Below are positions 54,200 through 62,000 of a DNA stretch of 62,000 nucleotides, one piece after another (the first letter of the stretch is position 1; every line of letters begins with the position of its first letter). The translations under genes and the position numbers were made by a program. The DNA is from Symbiodinium natans (taxonomy: Eukaryota; Sar; Dinophyceae; Suessiales; Symbiodiniaceae): positions 197,501 through 259,500 of the forward strand of contig CAJNDS010002609.1 in assembly GCA_905221605.1 (NCBI GenBank). Reading direction: 5' to 3'. Below the pieces are notes generated by a model. The model was not told where the DNA came from and ran no database searches. It saw nothing but the letters and a program-made list of their open reading frames with translations.

Positions 54200-56610
54200 A
54201 CTCTCATGCAAAGGATCTCGAGCATGTGTCAGCTGGCGTCCTTGTTCAGGACAACATTCCTGGTGGCTGTGTATACGGTCTTTGGTGGCATTTCCGTCGT
54301 GGATGGCCGGCTCGAGTTTGGCATGTTTGCAGCTTGCTTGCGCGAAGCAAAGCTGGAACCACAAGAAAATGCTGCCTTTTCGTCGATACTCTGTTGGATG
54401 GATGGGCGACCGCGTGCCGAAGATGCGGGCAGCCAAGGTCACCAATATCGGGGTATTCAATACTGCTGGCACAGCTGGTGCAGACCCTCATCTCAAGCAA
54501 TGCCTTGTTTGGGGCCTTTGCTCCAGTTCTTTTCAGCTGTGACGATGGGGGTCTGCGAGTTGTCTCATCGCCGTTTTCAGGAGCTCTGCCACGTCTTGCT
54601 GTCGATGCAGAAAGTTGCACCATCCCTGGACCACTTGCGCCGGTATTTGCCGCTGCCTGCAGCGTTCAAGTTCATGTGTTGACAATGTATAGATGTTTAT
54701 ACTTTTCGTACCCCCCCCCCCCCACCCTTCCTCCCGCATGAAGCTCGTGTTGTAGGCTCCTGAAGGGCGAGCGGGCGTGGCGGACGAACTTGTGCATGCT
54801 TCCATGTGGAGTGCAGGACCGCATGGTCCGCTTCTTGAACTTGCCCACGGACCTGCTACATCGCGCCTTTGATGGAATCCTGATGGAAACAGCTGAAGCA
54901 ATGAGAAGAGGAATGCAGGGCATCATGGACAAAGGGTCGGGATGGGTCGTGTAACAAACAGTGTGGCAAAATCTTGCACGAATGCTTGTTGCAATGCTCG
55001 TACAGGTCGAGATTTGGAGCGTCATCGTCGCTTAGCGACTGCGGAGTTCATCAAGGAGAAGACCGAAGGAGATCCCGATGTGGATCCAGGAGAGATGGCT
55101 TCCCGGGCCTTGCTCGCAGTGTTGCTCTGTCTAGATCTGTCTGGATTGCAAAGAAAGTTCGTGTCTCTTGGTGTTGGAACTTGCTGGCATGCATAAAAAT
55201 GGAGGCGTAGATTGAGTGAGGAGGCCTCGGGAACGTTGTTGGGAATTCCCATCTCTGCAGGGAGCGTGGGGCGCGGGGTTGATGAAATGTGAAACTTGGA
55301 GAAAATGAAAGATGGCTGGACTGGAATGAGAGTTTGAAGGCGACGATCGTTGAAGGCATGAGAGTTATACACAGCTGGAGGGGACATGCTTTGAGGGTGG
55401 CCAGCACCCAGGGTTCCTGGCCTGACCCTCCGCACGTCTCCGCACTGTTAGCTTCCTGATAGGATTTGCGGTGGACAAGCTGAGCTTGGTGTCTTGGTCG
55501 AAAGGTTTCTGGGGAAAAACTTGCAAAGGTGCGAGGCGATTCGGGCCTTTGGCAAATCAACAAGAGAGTCAAATTTCAGTTTTCTGAACATTTGCTTGAT
55601 CACGGATGCGTTTTTGCAAGGTCAACGCTGTGCATGGCCAAGTTGTCCCCAGAAGAAGCCCCCGAACTGAGGCCATCAGCAACCTTCAGTTCTCATATCC
55701 GGGCAACCAGCCTGTATCTTTTGATGGAAGGCCCTTTTGTCTTCCGCAAGAGTTGCCAAGTTGCCTCTTTGTGGAGAGCACGCCTCGCCAGACCCACGAT
55801 CTTGAGCCGGGGCTGTGCTGTGGTGTCCTGGTGGTCAGCTGTTGTGCAGGTTGGAGTTCCCACAGGGTCGCCTTCTGGCCATTGTGGGTGCGCGCCACTC
55901 CGGCAAGTCGACGCTGCTGAGGAATGGAAGATAACGGAAGCTTGATCTGATCTGCAAACGATGTAATTTGTGCAGTCATTGGCCTATGCAGGATTCTTGC
56001 GGGGCGAAACCTGCCCCAGCTGCTGAAACCTGGGGCCCTCTTTTTCGTTCCCGCGCACCTTCAAGCTGCTTGGTGACAGACTGGTGTGGAGGTTGAGAGA
56101 GCTCCTGGGTGCCTCCAAAATGGAGCCCTCCATTTCTTATGCACACAAAGGAGCAAGGAGGGAATTGTCTTTGTATAGTTGAGCCTTCTGCCCTCATGAA
56201 TTGCAATTGCGAGCCCAAGGTTCTGTATGTTCCACACACAGTCCTTTTCTTTCACGGTAGCCTGTATGCCAACCTGGTGTACGGCAGCAGGCGGGTGGCA
56301 ACATATTTCATTGCGCATGCCTCAAACACTTTCGTGGATCTGATCTGATTGAGAGGCATGCTGAGGATGCTTCCATGCAGCGGGTCCTGAACATCTGCGA
56401 AAGCCTCCATCTGGGACCGAAGATCTTGGACTGCGGCTGCTGCCGATGCACCTGTCCTTAATGCTCGTCACGCTTTGTGCTTCATACCCGAGCCTTCGGC
56501 AGCAATCGGGTCGGATTGCCAGCGTTTGCACCTCCAGTGCTTGTTTGTGCAGGAGGAGATCAAGTCACAGGCAGAGATCAAGGAGCGCGACTGGAGTAAC
56601 AAGCTCTCCG
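54200..56610 (+). CDS. ABC exporter: membrane domain end and nucleotide-binding domain
   Basis: ABC exporters couple ATP hydrolysis to transport. Membrane domain: about 54240-54350 (LFRTTFLVAVYTVFGGISVV, GRLEFGMFAACL) and about 54530-54680 (HRRFQELCHVLLSMQKVAPS, LDHLRRYLPLP, the usual last helix and coupling segment). Linker exons: about 54835-54935 (NLPTDLLHRAFDGILMETAE) and about 55025-55115 (HRRLATAEFIKEKTEGDPDV). NBD: about 55672 (AISNLQFSYPGNQPV), 55840-55920 (FPQGRLLAIVGARHSGKSTL, Walker A GARHSGKST at 55887-55913), about 56220-56290 (VLYVPHTVLFFHGSLYANLV, Q-loop position is His), about 56350-56440 (AEDASMQRVLNICESLHLGP) and about 56545-56610 (EEIKSQAEIKERDWSNKLSA, signature KLSATQ instead of LSGGQ). 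Walker B was not found. Exon ends are approximate. Confidence 0.78.
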
Positions 56611-56788
56611 CCACTCAGTGGCTTGCCGGCAGCTCTCACTCGGACTGCTTGTGGCTGCCTGTTGAGCTTAGTACTTGCTGTCAGCGACTTCACTATGAAG
56701 ACATGTGAAGACTGAACCTTGTGAAGGTGCCAGGCACTGTCGTTGGCCCGAGCCTTCATTGCAAACGCAGCTCCGAGCTCGGGATGGT

Positions 56789-56790
<2 letters not shown>

Positions 56791-56874
<84 letters not shown>
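56791..56874. repeat. 84-nt poly-T tract
   Basis: An uninterrupted T run just downstream of the last recognised NBD exon. Phe and Lys frames through it are artefacts. Confidence 0.97.
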
Positions 56875-56876
<2 letters not shown>

Positions 56877-56879
56877 CAA

Positions 56880-57425
56880 CTTTGTTATGGTGTCTGAAGA
56901 GTGGAGCTCCAGTTTCAAGGAGCTCATGTGCCTGGAAAAGCCCACGGAGCAGGTCGGGGCGTCACATGGCCAGCAGTCCATGGCATCATGGCATCATGGC
57001 ATCTCATGGCATCTCATGGCATCAGTCTCGTGGCAGTTCCATGACGAAGACGTCAAGCGGATCTGCAAGCTCTTTGGCTGCTTACTTTTCACTGAAGCTA
57101 GCGGCTACCCACAGCTAGGCTTGAGCCAATGTTGTCAGCGCCTGGCGGCCATGTGATTTCTTGGTGGTGGAAAATGGAGATGAATGAACACAGACAGACG
57201 GAAACAGGGATGCATGCGATCAAGAAGAGAAGGAAGAGGAATGAATGTAACAATAAACAGATGGACACAGGGCTGGAAGCAATGACGAAAGGAAGCATGA
57301 AAAAGACGAAGGAGAATGGAATCGACACTCACAGCCTAGAAGAACAGACGGCTTTAAGACCGTGGCATTTGGAAGCCCACTCGTTGTTGAATACGCATTT
57401 ACACAGCAAGCTGGCACCGATGTTG
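56880..57425 (+). other. Candidate exon fragments; CATGG repeats
   Basis: 56885-56960 (FVMVSEEWSSSFKELMCLEK) and about 57035-57090 (HDEDVKRICKLFGCLLFTEA) look coding and may be further exons of the ABC gene. Between them (56977-57025) is a GGCATCATGGCATCTCAT short tandem repeat. The 57.15-57.4 kb part shows nothing clear. Confidence 0.3.
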
Positions 57426-57429
57426 CCGC

Positions 57430-57744
57430 GTGAGTATTGATGATGTGGGCTTCGCTCGGTTCTTCAGAGGAACTGATAGGACATCCATCTCTCGTACCAT
57501 GGCTTCATTCATGAGACCGTATGCCTCGAAGCCTGGCCACCTGCCAGCTCCACCTCCCTCTCCTGCAGCGCCAGCAAAAAGTCGGCCCCAGATTGTCAGA
57601 CGGTATGCCAGCATGCAAAATACAGAGCAATATCAGCAAATGAGGTACCTCAAGGATTTCATTTCGTTACACATGACCTTGAGGGGTTGTCTTGAAATCG
57701 AGGAACCACTGGCGCCAACGGTAAGCAAAAGAGAAGGACGGTAA
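57430..57744 (+). CDS. Candidate coding frame, Pro-rich then helical
   Basis: The frame contains RPYASKPGHLPAPPPSPAAP, then RYASMQNTEQYQQMRYLKDF and SLHMTLRGCLEIEEPLAPTV, ending at a TAA (57742-57744). The Pro-rich linker followed by a Gln/Tyr-rich helix looks like real protein. An exon probably starts at an AG acceptor after 57430. No family is assigned. Confidence 0.35.
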   Translation: MSIDDVGFARFFRGTDRTSISRTMASFMRPYASKPGHLPAPPPSPAAPAKSRPQIVRRYASMQNTEQYQQMRYLKDFISLHMTLRGCLEIEEPLAPTVSKREGR

Positions 57745-57965
57745 TGGATCACACCCATATCAGCAGGTTTTCTTCGAGGTCGCAAAATGCTGTGGCCTCC
57801 AATGTTCCGCGGGCATTGAGAACGGGAGGCGATCACAGAGTATCTTTGTTCGTTTGGCCATGGTGGTCACGTGAGCAACCGTGCAACTAGCAACAGCTTG
57901 CCTGGCTGCCCCTTAGCTTGGGATCCACCAGTCGAGGCTTCTTCGGCACCATGTGAAGCAGCGAG

Positions 57966-58200
57966 GTCAGGGCACTCGGGCAGGGACTGCAAGAGCTATC
58001 GGGAATCTCTGAGCTGAGCCTCAAGGCCTGGAGACGGATCAGGATGCCATCCTTCGACGAAGACCTCGAACATGTATTTTTACTACAATGCGGATGCCGC
58101 TCACTTGCAGTTGGCTTTGTTCTCCGATGTGTCACTGCCCCACGTGCAGAATGTTGCCAAGGACGTGCGTCAAGGCCGCCGACACCACCTACATGGCTCC
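57966..58200 (+). CDS. Exons of an unidentified protein
   Basis: Entered at GAG|GTCAGG, the frame reads VRALGQGLQELSGISELSLK, then AWRRIRMPSFDEDLEHVF. A second piece follows in another phase at about 58085-58200 (YNADAAHLQLALFSDVSLPH, VQNVAKDVRQGRRHHLH). Both have strong coding character and plausible junctions. The 172-codon minus-strand frame over this interval is a shadow. Family unknown. Confidence 0.4.
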
Positions 58201-60239
58201 TCGGCTTCAAAACACACGTAGGACGCATTCGCACCAAGCGTTCTCCCAGCATTCGCCCTCGAGGCATGCCAAAAGATGCCCCAACGCTGTGCAGGTCAGA
58301 CCTGACAGCGGTGTCCAAAAGATCCCGAGTGCCTCTGCCAGATCCAGTCATATCAGTATCCAGGCGACGTGCTTTCGCGCAGGGAGAGGCTGCAAAAAGC
58401 ATCATATATTTGGACTCCAGTTAATATCGCAGGCGCACATATTATGGGTTGTGGAGGAACTGCAGCATGATTGTAAGGCAGCGAGGTGACGGAGGAGATG
58501 CTGCGATGAGGACTCTGGTCTCGAAGGAGCAAATGCCCTGTGCCGAGTCTCTGAGCGCGACCCCAGCCAATGCTTGCTGAGTCGTCTTGTGTAGATCGCA
58601 CATGTAGTAACTTAGTACTGGTACGACTAGGGAGAGGCTCGTCCTGTGCGAGGGGTCCATTAACTTAGCATGCACTCTTTAACATGCGCTCAGTTCGGGG
58701 TGATGCGGCAAAAACCTGCCTGAAAGTCCCATTTTGTAGAGACATCGATATCTTGAGATGTGGTAGAGATGACAACATATGCAAGGGAGCAGCAGAGCAA
58801 CAATTGGCCCAATGATTCCTTTTCACATTTTCTATTTTCAAAGGCACAATGGCTGGACAAACACTGTCCGGCGCGTTTCGTTGAAGTTCACAGGCGCACC
58901 CAAGGCACCATGCCGAAGGTGTGACGCTCCCTGCGCAATTCGGTGTCGCTCAGTGGGCGTTTTAGCCCTAGCTGGCAGACCCTCGCAACAAAGCGCGCTC
59001 TCGACATGGTCCAAAGTGTTTCTGCTGGTATCTGGACCCAAGGCCCAAGACTCGTGGAGCAGTCAACGGATGCAACTTCTTTCCCGAGGCTATGCCACCT
59101 CCGACTGGCACGCATCAGCCTCAAAAGATAGCTGATCGACTGTCAGACCGTCATGAAAAATCACGGACACTAGGACCGAGCATCGCCGGCGGTCACGGGT
59201 AAACGCCGCCAATGAGGCACGGCCAACCTGCCAGTGATGTTGCTTTCGTGTGGTGGCGTGGTGGAGTGCGCCCTTGGCAGGATAAAATCCGCACCCGGTC
59301 ACAAGGACACGGTTGGTGAATCGAACAGGGCACAGACTCTCAAGACTGGAGACGCTTCTCACATTGTGCATGACTTGGCCTTTGTTGGGTGAGGGTTGTT
59401 GCCGTCATGTCCTTGGATGCGAAAGCGTGCTTGGTGCTCCTTTGAAAAGAGCCGCGATCCTGACTTCTCCTGCAACCTGCTTGAAGGACCGCCTGGTTGG
59501 ACCGAGGCCCATTCTCAACGATTTGACACGAGAGATACGATTCGTCGTATCAAAGCATCAAAGCCAGAGGGCAAGTATAGGGCATCCAAAGTTTCTCGCA
59601 GGCGAACTTCGTTGGAACCTCGGGTGACCGCTGTGGAATTCTTGCCTAGTGTGACCCAGCAGCCAGCACATAACAGCACATAAGTCCCCTACCAATGCTA
59701 CTGAGCTGAGTTGAGCTTTGGATTCAGGCCATGCCTCCAACATCCTTGCCAATGAGGGGCAGCTGCTTCCCTAGAAGCCTTGCTGGCCCATCCGAGTGTA
59801 TCATCATGCTAGACTGATAGGGCACAGGCTGTGAGGTTTTGCTCGCCCTTCCTGCTTGAGGTTTGCGAACAGAGCTGACAAGGCAACTGCGGAGCGGCTC
59901 GAAACATTGGTAGCCCTGTGCAGATGCTCAGCGATGCATGAAACCCGAGTAAGGGCCGCTTGAGCTCATGCTGTTGTACTGCGTGCATGGTGTTGGGTCC
60001 CCTGTAGTCTAAGTGAGCCCCATGTCCGGTAGACTCAGTATGGCTGACTGGCTGCTGGAACGTTGCAGGCTGCATGCCGCGCATAGGGCTGAGGCAGGGG
60101 AGCAACATGTCTTGCAAGCCACTTTGACTGTGCCCTGGGGGCTTGGCTTGCACCCACGCCCGCTAAGAAGCATGTAGCCTAGATCTAGGCACTTTCATGC
60201 GAGGTTCCTTCGTTGGATTCGTTCCTGAACATGTGAAAG
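58201..60239 (+). other. No confident gene
   Basis: Frames at about 58850-58915 (QWLDKHCPARFVEVHRRTQG) and about 59450-59630 (SQRFDTRDTIRRIKASKPEG) are mildly coding-like. Nothing is recognised. No repeats of note. Confidence 0.25.
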
Positions 60240-60518
60240 AACCACCTGCGTTTACTCACAGATTTCACGGTCACACTGAAGGAGGAAGCGTCAACGGATG
60301 AGAGACTTTCCGAGCTGCAGTTCGATTGTGCTTCTTGTGGAGCGGAAAAGTATGGAAAAGTCAAGGCCATCGGCAATGGCAGACGGCTTTTGCTGATTTT
60401 TGCTGCACACAGCACGATCACGATGGCGAAAGAAGGCAGATGCCTCCAAGTTCAACTCGTGATCCGACCAGTGCTGGATGGTGACAGCATGGGGAGGCTA
60501 AAGTTGTGCAGCGCGTAG
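60240..60518 (+). CDS. Terminal exon of an unidentified protein (92 codons)
   Basis: Entered at AAAG|AAC (phase 0) after an in-frame TGA, the frame reads NHLRLLTDFTVTLKEEASTD, FDCASCGAEKYGKVKAIGNG, RRLLLIFAAHSTI and VQLVIRPVLDGDSMGRLKLC, stopping at TAG 60516-60518. It has no initiator ATG near its start, so it is the 3' exon of a gene whose upstream exons lie within 58-60 kb. A CASC pair suggests a small metal or disulfide site. Family unknown. Confidence 0.5.
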   Translation, partial: NHLRLLTDFTVTLKEEASTDERLSELQFDCASCGAEKYGKVKAIGNGRRLLLIFAAHSTITMAKEGRCLQVQLVIRPVLDGDSMGRLKLCSA

Positions 60519-60764
60519 CAGGAGGGTCATGCTGTGGGGGTGCTGGAGCACTTGGTGCGCAACTGTGGGCGCTGTCGCGTGCAAGTTGTTGGCGCACGGC
60601 CTCTCAACTAGAACGATCGGGCTCGGTGGAAACAGCTCGACACAATGGGGCAGTGTTGATTGGGGCAGTTCCGCGAAGCTGAAATGCCAGCATTTTCACG
60701 CCGTCAATCAAACAAGCGTCATATTGTCACCGAACTTTTTTTGTGGAACATGTCGTGTTGCAGG

Positions 60765-60925
60765 CCGATCTCAGAGAATCGCCAGAGGAGATGCTCTCAT
60801 ATTCGCAACGCAACAGCTGTGTTCGCAATCCATATCAAGAGTGGTCTCAATTTGGCATCGTGATTGTGCTGACGTGCCATGTTTTTTTGTTTTTTTTGCT
60901 TGCTCTCCTCAAACCATTCACAATA
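60765..60925 (+). CDS. Exon with a membrane helix, next gene
   Basis: The frame ADLRESPEEMLSYSQRNSCV leads into EWSQFGIVIVLTCHVFLFFL, LALLKPF, one clear transmembrane helix. It follows the stop at 60518, so it belongs to a further gene on the same strand. Family unknown. Confidence 0.35.
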
Positions 60926-61560
60926 CGTAGAGGAAGTTGTTGAAGCAGCCGAGTGGTTACGCTCTGCTTCGAACTCAGCCACTGACTGCGATGCAGTGCC
61001 GGGTCCGGGGAGGGGGGGGGGGGGGCGGGGCGGACCAGAAAATGATCAACATGGCATTGTGAGGCTGATGCGCTTCTTATCGGCGGAGGTGCTGGCTTAG
61101 GCGCGCAGTCACATGATTTGGTCAACTGTGCCACCATGCAGCGCAGCCGGGATGGCAGGTGCCCATGGCGGTTTTCCAACATTTGAAGGTCCTGAAGCTT
61201 TACGGGTACATGCCTCAGTTTGACATGAGTTGAATAGGAGGTTCCAAAAGCGCAAAATGCAGACAGCCAACTTCGGTCATTGATAGGCAATGCATCCTGT
61301 GAGAAGGTAGGTTTTATTGGCATTACATGATAACCAAATGAAGGCGCCTCGCTTTACCTTCAGGACTTCGCGGGCTTCCCTTTAGAGGAAGTCTACTGCG
61401 CGAATTGTTTCTTGGAGGTTGGGCTTGAATCCCTTTTGTCCGGAGCCTTTGCTGGCTAGTCCTGCAGTCCCGAAGCTTGCATGCATAGGCACAGGATGAT
61501 TCAGAGGATACCTGTCTCAAGGCACGTGGTTCGCTTTCAATCGACTTGGTTAGCAGCGAA
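60926..61560 (+). other. No gene recognised
   Basis: Contains a G run at about 61013-61025 and short competing frames only. Confidence 0.3.
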
Positions 61561-61687
61561 ATAGTTGCAATCGCAAGGATCCATGTTTGGCCTGGGCTTT
61601 GTGGGGTACCCTCCAGAGGCTGGGATCCTGGGTCGCAAGTGCCCAGGGAGGTGCGTTTGCAGCTGTGCGATTCTGTTGCCGTGGCAG

Positions 61688-61800
61688 GAGATACAACAAC
61701 CCTCCGGCCGATGCGCTGAAACCGTACAAGCAGGCCCTCATATTAGCTGCGGCCCAGCATCGTCCCAGAAATGTTGGGCTTGTATGGTTCGTGAACAAGA
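61688..61800 (+). CDS. Candidate exon near the right edge
   Basis: Entered at GGCAG|G, the frame reads RYNNPPADALKPYKQALILA, AAQHRPRNVGLVWFVNK. Coding character is good and the junction fits the AG|G rule. The gene continues beyond the window. An upstream piece at about 61585-61640 may belong to it. Family unknown. Confidence 0.4.
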
Positions 61801-62000
61801 GGTGCTGAATTATGCAACGCGAGCACCTTTGGGTGCCTTCTGCATCACAACTGCCGCCCATGCCTGAGATGTTTTTTTGAAAAGCGTGCACAGGTTACAG
61901 CTTTTGGCCTAGCCGCCTTAGAAGCTTCGAAGCGCTTGCGACAGGTTGATGGCGCGTGGCTTCAGAAAGGCTTAGGCAACTTGCAACATTCGGATTTTCG

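Noticed and set aside
57887-58405. 172-codon minus-strand frame
   Set aside because: The + strand exon there has better protein character and proper splice entry. The minus frame is its shadow.
59300-59330. GAATCGAAC word (reverse of a tRNA T-loop-like GTTCGATTC)
   Set aside because: The flanking bases do not form a T-stem and no acceptor or anticodon arm is visible. The same applies near 6733.

Overview
The window looks like nuclear DNA of a dinoflagellate, most likely a Symbiodiniaceae-type alga. No gene is compact. Recognisable proteins are cut into exons of roughly 40-150 nt, separated by short introns that often begin with GC instead of GT. Almost every junction reads AG|G. Long homopolymer and GT/GAA microsatellites are common. 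Every gene I can identify lies on the + strand, as expected for the unidirectional gene arrays of dinoflagellates. There are no operons, Shine-Dalgarno sites, CRISPR arrays, rRNAs or tRNAs that I could recognise. Exon joins given to the base come from matching reading frame, splice dinucleotides and protein-family continuity by eye; other boundaries are approximate.

Layout. 1-6.1 kb: mostly GT-rich satellite (1.1-1.8 and 4.8-5.9 kb) with unassigned open frames between. 6.26-8.14 kb: a 3-hydroxyacyl-CoA dehydrogenase-type Rossmann segment followed by an IAP/MULAN-type RING finger, possibly one fused gene. 8.1-12.3 kb: repeats plus a few possible exons. 12.3-23.2 kb: a K+ efflux antiporter (KEA/CPA2) with a TrkA-N domain. 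Its transporter domain is interrupted by a 5.2-kb GC-AG intron (15,876-21,076) that itself holds an EF-hand gene and a DUF3626-like/Cys-rich-repeat gene on the same strand. 22.28-22.91 kb: a transposon-like or introner-like element with terminal inverted repeats, an 8-bp target-site duplication and four internal 57-bp repeats. 24.4-25.7 kb: exons of an unidentified membrane protein. 25.7-27.5 kb: an intronless 595-codon NHL-repeat protein with an unusual array of Asp-Asp-Leu motifs. 27.5-33.1 kb: exons of at least one unidentified polytopic membrane protein. 34.4 kb: a fragment resembling low-molecular-weight tyrosine phosphatase. 36.8-41.2 kb: an ACOT9-type double-hotdog acyl-CoA thioesterase in about nine exons. 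41-46 kb: weak candidate exons. 46.4-49.6 kb: a Calx-beta domain gene leading into membrane segments. 50.9-56.7 kb: an ABC exporter with transmembrane segments and a nucleotide-binding domain with non-canonical Q-loop and signature. 57.4-62 kb: several unidentified coding exons.

Nothing ties these genes into one pathway. They are ordinary eukaryotic housekeeping, transport and signalling genes in an array. The most unusual features are genomic: nested same-strand genes inside an antiporter intron, GC-AG introns flanked by short direct repeats, a splice-competent mobile element, and a possible Calx-beta/ABC combination.
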